Assembly (NCBI GenBank): GCA_024281995.1
Contig: JAMWZW010000010.1
Span: 1-64,000, forward strand
DNA length: 64,000 bases
Reading direction: 5' to 3'
From: Nitrosomonas sp.
Lineage (GTDB): Bacteria > Pseudomonadota > Gammaproteobacteria > Burkholderiales > Nitrosomonadaceae
Shown: positions 49,326 to 59,267 of the stretch, piece after piece
Numbering within the stretch: the stretch's first letter is position 1
Layout: every line of letters begins with the position of its first letter
The notes under the pieces: generated by a model
The model's database searches: none
What the model was told of the DNA's origin: nothing
What the model saw: only the letters and a program-made list of their open reading frames with translations
Program-made: the position numbers and the translations under genes

Positions 49326-52300
49326 TTGGATCCACTGTCTTCTGAACTGTTTAATATTGAACAGTTAAAACGCCATGCCACCACACTGGCAACTCACCAT
49401 AAAATCGACTCGCGCCCCAAATCGGACAAATTGTTATCACGGCTGTTAGATAACGAAATTATCTTATTGGCTGCTTATGATCTCATTACTGAGGCTGCCA
49501 TAAAAGGTAATAAAATTATACTAGCAGAAGCATGGTTACTGGACAATTTCTATCTTATAGAACAACAAGTTGAACAAATTAGACGTTATCTGCCGCGTGA
49601 ATATAGTTACCAATTGCCGCGCTTATTGGAAGGAGTGTCAGCCGGCTTTCCTCGCGTCTATGATTTGGCATTACAATTGATTTCACATATGGATGGACGA
49701 GTTGATAAAGACAACGTCATCCACTTTATTGCAGCTTACCAAACTGTTATTCCCCTAAAGTTAGGCGAGTTATGGGCATTCCCCATTATGCTGCAACTGG
49801 CGTTGTTGGAAAATGTCCGCCGCGTAGCATTACGCATAGCACGGCGGCGTGAAGAATCGGATTTGGCGGTTATTTGGAGAGATCGCATTGCTACGACCAT
49901 CGAAAACGAACCCAAGAAACTGATTCAGTTATTAGCAGAATTTACTGAAATGGATCTACCTTTAAGTGCATCCATGGTCGAAGAATTTAGTATCCACTTC
50001 CAATCTCAGGGTCCAACCATGATGCTTTTACAAAGCTGGGTTGAGCAAAAATTATTGGATCAGGAAGTTACCGCCGCACAACTATTGGAAAGATCAACTC
50101 GAGCAGTTGCTGCCAATCAGATTTCCATTACCAATTGCATTAATAGTTTTCGCTTTATTAATGCCATGGATTGGCGGGAATACGTGGAATTACTGAGTGT
50201 TGTCGAAGAAACCCTGCGTAAAGATCCTGCTCATACTCATGAAACTCAAGATTTTGCCACTCGTGATAATTATCGCCATGCGGTCGAAGAAATAGCAAGA
50301 CGTTCCTCCCAAAGTGAGTTACAAGTAGCCCAAACAGCCATTGACCTGGCACAGTCCGCTGCAGAGCAACTTGGCATACACCACCGCAGTGCTCACGTAG
50401 GATATTATTTGATTGATCAGGGGCGACCCGCCTTGGAGCATACGGTAAATTCTCCGCCTTCATGGAAGTCGCAGCTAAACCGCATAGGGCAATCTTTCAA
50501 TCTATTCTTATATCTTGTACCCATTTTGTTAATAACGATAGGAGCTACCTACACGTTACTTGACTTATTGAATATCAATTGGAATGAAGGTTGGCATTAC
50601 TGGTTTTTTGCTCTAACAGGATTCATTGCTACATCTGCACTTGCTATTTCGTTAGTTAATTTTTTCGTTACACTATTTCATCCGCCACGAATATTGCCAC
50701 GCATGGATTTTTCCCGTGGTATTCCGGCTTATCATCGCACAATGGTCGTAGTACCGACTTTGCTAATCGATTCGCAACAATTTGATAACCTTTTAGCAGA
50801 TCTAGAGATACGCTATCTGGGTAACAAAGATCCAAATCTTTTCTTTGCATTGCTAACAGACTTTCAGGATGCGCAAGAACCTTTATTACCCGATGAAAGC
50901 GCTCTGCTCGTCTATGCAAATGAAGCAATTACCAAACTAAATGCCACTTATAGTGATGATCGTCCCTGCATATTTTATTTATTTCACCGCCCACGCAAAT
51001 GGAATCCCCATGAACAAATATGGATGGGGTATGAGCGCAAACGTGGAAAATTAGAGCAATTTAATGCACTGTTACGCGGGATCGGAAAGGACGCATTTTC
51101 AGAAATTGTTGGAAACATCGATTTTCTTGAAACCATTCGCTATGTAATTACTTTAGATACAGACACACAGCTTCCGCACGATACTGCTCAAGCACTTGTA
51201 GGTAATATGGCGCACCCGCTTAATCGGCCCGTTTATGACAGTAATCGGAAACGGGTCGTCGCAGGCTATGCAATCCTACAACCACGAGTTTCAATCAGTA
51301 TGAGCAGTGCAAATCAATCACGATTTACACAGTTATTTGCTGGAGAAACCGGTATAGATCCGTATTCACGAGAAGTATCGGACGTCTATCAGGACATTTT
51401 TGCGGAAGGTTCATTTGTTGGTAAAGGAATTTATGATGTAGATGCTTTTCGCCAAACTATAGACGGTAGATTTCCTGAAAATTTGATTTTAAGCCATGAT
51501 TTGCTTGAGGGAGGATACGCGCGCTCGGCTTTAGTCACTGATGTTAACCTTATTGAAGAACATCCGGCTAGTTACACCCAAGAAAGTAGCAGGCGCCATC
51601 GCTGGATACGCGGCGATTGGCAGCTTGTGAATTGGTTATTACCTTCTGTACCCCTTCCCGTTGATATTAATGTTGATGTTGACGTTGAAAAAATAAGTCC
51701 GAAGCGACAACGTAATCCGCTCAGTGCTTTATCGATTTGGAAAATTTTCGATAATTTAAGGCGTAGCCTTGTTCCTCCTTCACTGTTAGCGTTGCTGATT
51801 GGAAGTTTGCTGTTCAGTTCATCTGCACCATGGTTTTGGATTGTTTTAATTGCTAGCATATGGTTGCTGCCTATACTCGCTCAAAGCTTGGCTGCATTTC
51901 TTCGTAAACCGCCCGGGTGTGACTGGTGGATACATACCAATCTATCCATTCAACAAGCTGCTCGTCCAATAGCGCTGGCTTTATTAACGGTGATCATGCT
52001 GCCTTACGATGCAATGATCAACTTGAATGCAATCCTGCATTCAGGAATCCGTATGCTTTATACCAAGCGAAAACTATTATTGTGGTATTTACCCTCTTAC
52101 AATTCTCGTAATGCATGCTACACCTTATCCGACTTTTTAAAGGAAATGTGGATTGGCCCTGTATTAGCAAGCACTCTCAGCGTGTTGTTATGGGATCAAT
52201 CACTCGATTTTCTTTTTTATTCACCCGTGTTGTTAGCTTGGTTCTTATCACCCTTTATTGCTTGGTGGATAAGTCAGCCACTATCCACCCAAGTTCCTCA

Positions 52301-55300
52301 TTTAAACGATGAACAACGCATGTTTTTACGAATGGCCGCACGACGTACGTGGCGCTACTTTGCGCAATTTGTTAGTGCCGAAGACAATTGGTTACCACCG
52401 GACAATTTCCAAGAGTACCCAGCAAAAGAAATTGCTTCACGCACCTCGCCGACAAATATGGGAATGTCATTGCTGGCGCATTTAAGCGCACATGATTTTG
52501 GTTACCTTTCTACCGGACAACTGCTACAGCGCATCGAAGATACCCTGACAACGATGGAAAAACTGGAGTGTTATTTAGGTCACTTTTATAATTGGTACGA
52601 CACCCGCACACTAACCCCTTTACCTCCCAAATATATTTCCTCAGTAGACAGCGGCAACCTGGTCGGCAGTCTGTTGACGTTACAAGCGGGATTGATGGAA
52701 TTAAAAGATCAACCTATCTTAGGTGTCCCGGCATTGCGGGGATTACAAGACACATTAAACGTTCTCGCAGAAATTGTTACAACCTCTTTTCCGGCTTCTG
52801 AGATTGCTAAAAAAATCAATAAGATTGCAAACGAACTTACTGAATGGCAAGAAGGTGAGGTGCAATACTCAACAGCAGAAATAGCTCGTTTTTTGAACAA
52901 ACTCCATTACGAAAGTAACGAACTAATCGCTTTATTACCAAAAGATATTGCTAGGGATCACGACTTATACAACTGGATACAAATGCTTGAGGATCAAACC
53001 AACGCGTTTCGTCATGACTTAAACGAATTGCTATTTGCTCCCAAGGCTGTTAATAAACTTTTAACCCTCGAACAATTAGCAAATGACAATCCATCTGATA
53101 TGGATCCTGCATTGTTAGCAAAAATCCACAAAAAAGCGGAAGAAAGAATAAACCGTATTGATGGTCTGATTGAGCGTTGTCGTAAGCTAGCCATTATGGA
53201 TTTTGATTTTCTCTATGATACATCGCGTGATTTATTAGCTATTGGATATGACGTTGGCGAAAGGAGGCATGACCAATCCTATTATGACTTACTGGCATCA
53301 GAAGCGCGTTTGGCAAGCTTTTTATTGATTGCACAAAGAAAAATACCACAAAAACACTGGTTTACATTAGGACGCTTACTGACAAGCCATGGCAGCGGAA
53401 TTAGTCTGATTTCATGGAGTGGCTCGATGTTTGAGTACCTTATGCCTTGCCTAATTATGCCCAATTATCCCGACACTTTATTGGGACAAACATGCAAAGC
53501 TGCAGTATCACGTCAAATTGAATACGGTCGCCAACGCGCCGTGCCTTGGGGAATTTCCGAATCTTGTTATAACCTCACCGATAAACACCATATTTATCAA
53601 TATAGAGCGTTTGGTGTACCCGGCTTAGGGTTCAAGCGCGGGTTAAGTGATGATTTAGTTATCGCACCCTACGCCAGTGCACTTGCACTGATGATCATGC
53701 CACAAGAAGCTTGTCATAACTTACAGAAAATGGCTGCCAGTGGTTTCCTAGGTGCGTATGGTTTTTATGAAGCGATTGACTATACGCGAACACGGGTACC
53801 TCGTGGCAAGACACATGCTGTTGTACGCAATTTTATGGCCCACCATCAAGGCATGAGTTTACTGGCATTTGAATATGTTTTACTGGACCAGCCAATGCAA
53901 CGTCGCTTTATGTCAGATCCGCAAATTCAAGCAGCAGAATTATTTTTGCACGAGCGTATTCCGCGCCAAAGCATTACATTGCATCCTCACGCAGCCGAGG
54001 TCAGTGCCGCAGCGCGTTCTACCATGCCTGATACAAGTTCGCTGCTGCGTATATTTACTGATCCCAATACGCCAATCCCAGAAGTACACCTGCTTTCCAA
54101 TGGTCAGTATCATGTCATGGCTACTCATGCAGGTGGTGGTTATAGTCGTTGGCAAAACATTGCGATTACTCGCTGGCGTGAAGATGTAACCGCGGACAAC
54201 TGGGGCACCTTTATTTATCTGCGGGATAGTGATTCAGGTGAATATTGGTCTTCTGCTTATCAGCCGACGCTTCGCGAGGCCGATTATTACGAGGCGATTT
54301 TCGTACAAGCACGTGCTGAATACCGTCGACGAGATCACTCCATTGAGACGCATACTGAAATTACCGTCTCCCCTGAACATAACGTAGAAATTCGTCGAAT
54401 AACCATCACCAACCAATCTTCCTATACGCGATATATCGAGGTAACAAGCTATGCGGAAGTAGTGCTGACACCATTAAACTCTGATTTGGCACATCGCGCT
54501 TTTAGCAATTTATTCGTACAAACTGAAATCATTTCAGAAAAACAAGCCATCCTCTGTACTCGCCGGCCGCGCATGCCAGGGGAACAAGTTCCGTGGATGT
54601 TCCACCTATTAACTGCCCCCAGTGAATCAGCCGATGAACCCACTTATGAAACTGATCGCGCTCAATTCATTGGGCGAGGAAGAACCCCTGCTAACCCCAT
54701 TGTGCTGGAGAAAAATCTTGGCAATTCGGTATTATCAAACTCCGCTGGCTCAATACTTGATCCAATCATGGCCATTCGCCGCATGGTTACTTTATTACCT
54801 AATCAATCTACAGTCATCCAGGTAATATCCGGTGTTGGAGGTACGCGTGAAGAAGCATTGATGTTGGTGGATAACTATAGTGAGCGGCACTTTATCGAGC
54901 GCGCATTTGAGATGGCATGGTTTCAGAACCAAGAAGTATTACGTCATCTCAGTGCTTCTGAAGCGGATGCACAAATTTTTGCAAGCTTTGCAAGCTCCAT
55001 TATTTATAATAGCGCCTTCCGTCGTACCTCATCCGACATTATCGCGCGTAACCAATTAGGCCAATCGGGGCTATGGCGTTTCTCGATTTCAGGCGATTTA
55101 CCGATTATCCTGGTGCGAATTGCCAATTTAAATCGCATTGATCTGGTTAAATTAGCACTGCAAGCCCATGCATATTGGCGCATAAAGGGTTTGATCGCAG
55201 ATTTAGTAATCATGAACGAGGATTTTTCAGGATACCGTGCCGTACTTCATGATTATATTGTCGGTTTAATCAATGCTAGTTCTAACGTATCAATTATCGA

Positions 55301-57944
55301 CAAACCGGGCGGCATCTTTTTTTGCCGCACGGAAGAGCTCAGTGAAGACGAGCGCATTCTGTTACAGACGGTCGCACGTGTGATACTCAGCGATACCACA
55401 GAAACTTTGATACAGCTAGCAGAACGTCGCATATCAAATAAGCGTGTGTCGGACCTCTTAAACCCCCAGTTATTACCAGTACATGAATCACAAAATCTTT
55501 CTTTCATGACCCGTGAACGAATTTTTTACAATGGTGTGGGTGGCTTTACTCCTGATGGACGGGAATATATTATCACTCTGGAACCCGGACAGAATACACC
55601 CATGCCGTGGGTCAATGTTATTGCCAGTCCTCATATAGGCACAGTAATCAGTGAATGCGGCGGCGCTTATACCTGGGTAGAAAATGCTCATGAATTTCGC
55701 TTAACAACTTGGCATAACGATCCTATTAGTGATAGTAGCGGTGAAGCACTATATATCCGAGACGAAGAAACAGGAGAATTCTGGTCACCCGCACCTCTTC
55801 CAGCGAGAGGTCAATTCGGTTACGTGTGCCGGCATGGCTTTGGCTATAGTGTGTTTGAATACGCCCAATCGAATATCTTTTCTGAAGCATATATCTATGT
55901 AGCAATGGATGCACCTGCTAAGTTTATCGTGATTAAGCTACGCAACCATTCCTCCCGCAAGCGGAAATTGTCGTTAACCAGTTTTTGGGAGCTGGTACTC
56001 GGCGAATGGCGACATAGCAATTTAATGCATATCGTTACCGAAACAGACCTTCAGAGTGGAGCGTTGTTTGCGCGTAATACCTACAGCCGTGAATATGCCA
56101 AACGTATCGTCTTTGCATGCGTCAATAAACAAAATCGGTTTGTCACTGGAAACCGCACAGAATTTATCGGACGTAACGGATCATTGAACAACCCAGCTGC
56201 AATGCGCCGTAAAACTTTATCAGGAAAAACCGGAGCGGGTTTTGATCCCTGTGCCGCCATTCAAACGATGGTCGAGTTGGAAAGTGGCGAGGAGCAAGAA
56301 ATTGTTTTTCTATTGGGTGCTGCCCACAGCGCTGAAGAAGCACGACAATTGATCCAACAATATGGTCAACCGATAGGAGCACATCAAGCACTTGAAGCAG
56401 TTTGGGGGTACTGGAACCATACACTGGGTGCAGTTCATGTAGAAACACCCGATACTGGATTGAATGTTTTAGTGAATGGCTGGCTGATCTATCAAACACT
56501 ATCATGCCGATTCTGGGGACGGAGTGGTTATTATCAATCAGGGGGTGCCTATGGTTTCCGCGATCAGTTACAAGATTCCATGGCTTTGATTTACGCAGCC
56601 CCATGGCTCGCACGTGAGCAACTGTTACGCTGTGCAGGGCGACAGTTTCTTCAAGGAGATGTCCAGCATTGGTGGCACCCTCCCAACGGTCAAGGCGTCA
56701 GAACACATTTTTCTGATGATTACTTATGGCTGCCTTACGCAACTTGCCATTATGTCTTGCGAACCGGAGATACCGGTGTACTCGACGAAGAAATTCATTT
56801 TCTGGAAGGGCGTGAATTACATGATGAGGAAGAATCATATTACGACCATCCCCAATATTCTTCTGAGGTAGCGAGTTTATATGAGCATTGTGTACGCGCC
56901 ATTCAACATGCTTTACGCTTTGGTGAACATAACTTGCCACTGATAGGGTGTGGAGACTGGAACGATGGCATGAATCTTATCGGACGTCATGGTAAAGGAG
57001 AAAGTGTATGGTTAGGATGGTTTTTATATCAAAATCTTGAGTTATTTTCTTCTTTGGCTCGGGATCGAGGCGATGTGGTATTTGCAGATCTCTGCATACA
57101 GCAAGCCGATAAATTGCGGGAAAACATTGAGACTTATGCGTGGGATGGCAATTGGTATCGTCGTGCTTTTTTCGATGATGGTACTCCATTAGGTTCTGCA
57201 GATAATGATGAATGCAAAATCGATTCAATCAGTCAAAGCTGGGCGGTTATATCGACAGGAGGTGAGCCAACCCGTGCACGTCAAGCAATGATTGCTGTGG
57301 ATTCACATTTAGTACATCGCGATTCAAAACTAATTCAACTCCTTACACCACCCTTTGACAAATCCTCACTTGAACCCGGGTATATTAAAGGTTATGTACC
57401 GGGAATTCGCGAAAATGGCGGGCAATATACTCATGCAGCGATATGGGCGACAATGGCTTTTGCATTGCTGGATGACAGAAATCGCGCGTGGGAATTGCTG
57501 GCGATGCTTAACCCCATCAATCACAGTCTCACGCCTGTGGAAAGTGAGCACTATAAAGTGGAACCTTATGTTATGTGTGCTGATATTTATGGTGCAACAC
57601 CCCATACAGGGAGAGGCGGCTGGACTTGGTATACAGGTGCTGCAGGATGGATGTATCGATTAATTGTGGAAACCTTGCTTGGTCTACAATTAAATAAAGA
57701 CTCTCTGTGTATCACAACGCGAGTTCCGCCATCCTGGGAAACCTATACTATTCATTATCGCTTTTTCGAAACTTTTTACCATATTACTATTACGCAAAAA
57801 AATGAAGTACCCCATCAAATGAGCACTCTATTAGATGGAGTATTAATCGAAGAAATAGATACTTCTAAGTCAGAACAAACAAGTGCTACTGTTCCCTTAG
57901 TAAACGATAAACGTGATCACCTGGTTGAAATCAAATGGAACTAA
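49326..57944 (+). CDS. ndvB: Cyclic beta-1,2-glucan synthase (NdvB/ChvB type)
   Basis: This giant 2872-residue inner-membrane enzyme makes cyclic beta-1,2-glucans from UDP-glucose. An N-terminal soluble region is followed by membrane helices (about 390-450) and a GT84 glycosyltransferase domain (about 470-810; TLDTDTQLPHD, RHRWIRGDWQ). More helices follow (about 815-1000), then a glycoamylase-like domain (about 1330-1530; GISESCYNLTD, AHHQGMSLLA) and two GT36-associated sugar-binding repeats (about 1590-1800 and 2090-2310). The C-terminal GH94 phosphorylase-like domain (about 2380-2830; YGFRDQLQDSMAL, GCGDWNDGMN) completes the family layout. The listed start is TTG; an ATT at 49263 preceded by GGGAG would add 21 residues. 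No ATG is near. Confidence 0.9.
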   Translation: MDPLSSELFNIEQLKRHATTLATHHKIDSRPKSDKLLSRLLDNEIILLAAYDLITEAAIKGNKIILAEAWLLDNFYLIEQQVEQIRRYLPREYSYQLPRLLEGVSAGFPRVYDLALQLISHMDGRVDKDNVIHFIAAYQTVIPLKLGELWAFPIMLQLALLENVRRVALRIARRREESDLAVIWRDRIATTIENEPKKLIQLLAEFTEMDLPLSASMVEEFSIHFQSQGPTMMLLQSWVEQKLLDQEVTAAQLLERSTRAVAANQISITNCINSFRFINAMDWREYVELLSVVEETLRKDPAHTHETQDFATRDNYRHAVEEIARRSSQSELQVAQTAIDLAQSAAEQLGIHHRSAHVGYYLIDQGRPALEHTVNSPPSWKSQLNRIGQSFNLFLYLVPILLITIGATYTLLDLLNINWNEGWHYWFFALTGFIATSALAISLVNFFVTLFHPPRILPRMDFSRGIPAYHRTMVVVPTLLIDSQQFDNLLADLEIRYLGNKDPNLFFALLTDFQDAQEPLLPDESALLVYANEAITKLNATYSDDRPCIFYLFHRPRKWNPHEQIWMGYERKRGKLEQFNALLRGIGKDAFSEIVGNIDFLETIRYVITLDTDTQLPHDTAQALVGNMAHPLNRPVYDSNRKRVVAGYAILQPRVSISMSSANQSRFTQLFAGETGIDPYSREVSDVYQDIFAEGSFVGKGIYDVDAFRQTIDGRFPENLILSHDLLEGGYARSALVTDVNLIEEHPASYTQESSRRHRWIRGDWQLVNWLLPSVPLPVDINVDVDVEKISPKRQRNPLSALSIWKIFDNLRRSLVPPSLLALLIGSLLFSSSAPWFWIVLIASIWLLPILAQSLAAFLRKPPGCDWWIHTNLSIQQAARPIALALLTVIMLPYDAMINLNAILHSGIRMLYTKRKLLLWYLPSYNSRNACYTLSDFLKEMWIGPVLASTLSVLLWDQSLDFLFYSPVLLAWFLSPFIAWWISQPLSTQVPHLNDEQRMFLRMAARRTWRYFAQFVSAEDNWLPPDNFQEYPAKEIASRTSPTNMGMSLLAHLSAHDFGYLSTGQLLQRIEDTLTTMEKLECYLGHFYNWYDTRTLTPLPPKYISSVDSGNLVGSLLTLQAGLMELKDQPILGVPALRGLQDTLNVLAEIVTTSFPASEIAKKINKIANELTEWQEGEVQYSTAEIARFLNKLHYESNELIALLPKDIARDHDLYNWIQMLEDQTNAFRHDLNELLFAPKAVNKLLTLEQLANDNPSDMDPALLAKIHKKAEERINRIDGLIERCRKLAIMDFDFLYDTSRDLLAIGYDVGERRHDQSYYDLLASEARLASFLLIAQRKIPQKHWFTLGRLLTSHGSGISLISWSGSMFEYLMPCLIMPNYPDTLLGQTCKAAVSRQIEYGRQRAVPWGISESCYNLTDKHHIYQYRAFGVPGLGFKRGLSDDLVIAPYASALALMIMPQEACHNLQKMAASGFLGAYGFYEAIDYTRTRVPRGKTHAVVRNFMAHHQGMSLLAFEYVLLDQPMQRRFMSDPQIQAAELFLHERIPRQSITLHPHAAEVSAAARSTMPDTSSLLRIFTDPNTPIPEVHLLSNGQYHVMATHAGGGYSRWQNIAITRWREDVTADNWGTFIYLRDSDSGEYWSSAYQPTLREADYYEAIFVQARAEYRRRDHSIETHTEITVSPEHNVEIRRITITNQSSYTRYIEVTSYAEVVLTPLNSDLAHRAFSNLFVQTEIISEKQAILCTRRPRMPGEQVPWMFHLLTAPSESADEPTYETDRAQFIGRGRTPANPIVLEKNLGNSVLSNSAGSILDPIMAIRRMVTLLPNQSTVIQVISGVGGTREEALMLVDNYSERHFIERAFEMAWFQNQEVLRHLSASEADAQIFASFASSIIYNSAFRRTSSDIIARNQLGQSGLWRFSISGDLPIILVRIANLNRIDLVKLALQAHAYWRIKGLIADLVIMNEDFSGYRAVLHDYIVGLINASSNVSIIDKPGGIFFCRTEELSEDERILLQTVARVILSDTTETLIQLAERRISNKRVSDLLNPQLLPVHESQNLSFMTRERIFYNGVGGFTPDGREYIITLEPGQNTPMPWVNVIASPHIGTVISECGGAYTWVENAHEFRLTTWHNDPISDSSGEALYIRDEETGEFWSPAPLPARGQFGYVCRHGFGYSVFEYAQSNIFSEAYIYVAMDAPAKFIVIKLRNHSSRKRKLSLTSFWELVLGEWRHSNLMHIVTETDLQSGALFARNTYSREYAKRIVFACVNKQNRFVTGNRTEFIGRNGSLNNPAAMRRKTLSGKTGAGFDPCAAIQTMVELESGEEQEIVFLLGAAHSAEEARQLIQQYGQPIGAHQALEAVWGYWNHTLGAVHVETPDTGLNVLVNGWLIYQTLSCRFWGRSGYYQSGGAYGFRDQLQDSMALIYAAPWLAREQLLRCAGRQFLQGDVQHWWHPPNGQGVRTHFSDDYLWLPYATCHYVLRTGDTGVLDEEIHFLEGRELHDEEESYYDHPQYSSEVASLYEHCVRAIQHALRFGEHNLPLIGCGDWNDGMNLIGRHGKGESVWLGWFLYQNLELFSSLARDRGDVVFADLCIQQADKLRENIETYAWDGNWYRRAFFDDGTPLGSADNDECKIDSISQSWAVISTGGEPTRARQAMIAVDSHLVHRDSKLIQLLTPPFDKSSLEPGYIKGYVPGIRENGGQYTHAAIWATMAFALLDDRNRAWELLAMLNPINHSLTPVESEHYKVEPYVMCADIYGATPHTGRGGWTWYTGAAGWMYRLIVETLLGLQLNKDSLCITTRVPPSWETYTIHYRFFETFYHITITQKNEVPHQMSTLLDGVLIEEIDTSKSEQTSATVPLVNDKRDHLVEIKWN

Positions 57945-57971
57945 AATTAGTTATCCACACGACTAATTTTA
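57942..57971. terminator. Bidirectional terminator shared by glucan synthase gene and dinB
   Basis: TAAAATTAGT (57942-57951) pairs perfectly with ACTAATTTTA (57962-57971) around a 10-nt loop. The stop codons of both convergent genes lie within the stem. The loop region contains TTATCCACA (57951-57959), identical to the DnaA-box consensus, probably by chance. Confidence 0.6.
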
Positions 57972-59120
57972 AAAGGTAAATGGCAATTCCTGTTGCAAAC
58001 AAGTTGATGTCTGATTTGTGGAATGAGTGGATATTAGTGCACTAGCTTTTATTCCCAGCAAACGAAGCTTTTTCTTTAACGTTACCCGTCGCAGGCATTC
58101 TCTACCCGCACGGTGGATTATTATAGGATCAGCCGTATGTGTGGTAAGCGTGAAATCACGCGTGACCGTATGAAAATCTTCAAATCGCAGCTTAATGCTG
58201 ATAGTACGCCCTATATAACCTTTGTGTTTTAAATCTTCTGCAACTTGTGTGCAGAGTATTGTAAACACCTTAGATAAAGCTAAGCGATCATTACGAGGAT
58301 GAAGATCGCGCTCAAATGTCGTCTCCCGGCTAATGGATTTAGGCTCGGCATGTGTTATGACCGGACGCCGATCAATTCCATGAGAAGCCTCATGCAGCCA
58401 GACTGAGTAACTACGTCCAAAATGGTTCTGCAAAAGGCCAATATCAGCTTGAGCTAATTCAGCAATCGTTGTAATACCCAGAAATGCTAATTTTTTAGCT
58501 GCTTTAGGCCCTATCCCGCTAATTTTGCTTACCGATAGTGGCCAAATACGAGCCGGAATATCGGACTGTTGCAAAATAGTAAGCCCATTAGGTTTTTCCA
58601 GATCTGAGCAAATCTTTGATAGTAATTTGTTAGGCGTGATTCCAATCGAACAAGTCAGCCCCGTTGCATTCTTAACCGCTCCCTTGATTCGATGGGCCAA
58701 AGTCAAAGAATCTTCCTCCAAATTACTCAAATCCAAATATATTTCATCAATGCCAGAATCCTCGATGGGCCCAGCAATCGTTGTCACTGCAGCTTTAAAA
58801 AGGCGCGAGTAATGACGATAAATATCAAAATCTACGGGCAAAAGAAAAGCATCCGGCGCCAATTGCGCAGCTTTCATCACACTCATTGCTGAAGATATAC
58901 CCAATGCACGCGCTTCATATGTCGCGGTTGTAATTACACCGCGACCGCTATAGTCGCGCAGCCTAAAAAAATGCTTGCAACCATCTGACTTCATCACTGG
59001 TTTGTGTTCATCCCGACCTGCAATGACTACCGGCTGACCGCGCAATTCCGGATATCGTGTAAGTTCAACAGATGCATAAAAAGCATCCATATCGAGATGA
59101 GCAATGCGACGTAATGGCAT
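57969..59120 (-). CDS. dinB: DNA polymerase IV (Y-family)
   Basis: This is an error-prone translesion polymerase. From ATG at 59120 the protein has 383 residues and begins MPLRRIAHLDMDAFYASVE, the conserved Y-family start with the first metal-binding Asp. The catalytic DE pair is in EDSGIDEIYLDLS. The helix-hairpin-helix ISGIGPKAAKKL and the little-finger domain (SISRETTFERDL) follow. An insertion between fingers and palm (DEHKPVMKSDGCKHFFRLRD, about residues 35-55) is longer than in E. coli DinB. The frame is open to 59255, but that extension is not family-like. It is convergent with the glucan synthase gene. Confidence 0.92.
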   Translation of the reverse strand: MPLRRIAHLDMDAFYASVELTRYPELRGQPVVIAGRDEHKPVMKSDGCKHFFRLRDYSGRGVITTATYEARALGISSAMSVMKAAQLAPDAFLLPVDFDIYRHYSRLFKAAVTTIAGPIEDSGIDEIYLDLSNLEEDSLTLAHRIKGAVKNATGLTCSIGITPNKLLSKICSDLEKPNGLTILQQSDIPARIWPLSVSKISGIGPKAAKKLAFLGITTIAELAQADIGLLQNHFGRSYSVWLHEASHGIDRRPVITHAEPKSISRETTFERDLHPRNDRLALSKVFTILCTQVAEDLKHKGYIGRTISIKLRFEDFHTVTRDFTLTTHTADPIIIHRAGRECLRRVTLKKKLRLLGIKASALISTHSTNQTSTCLQQELPFTF

Positions 59121-59267
59121 ATTCATAATCTTTTTCAACGATAATTCATAGCGTAATTGTTTAACCACACCTTCATATTTACAATTCGCGTTTTTATTTA
59201 TAGCGATTTTACCCAATAATCTCTTATAATCAGAATAGATCACTAATACTGACATTTAAATGAGTGT

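Noticed and set aside
57951-57959. Replication origin at the DnaA box
   Set aside because: There is only one box, with no dnaA/dnaN gene, AT-rich unwinding element or box cluster nearby.
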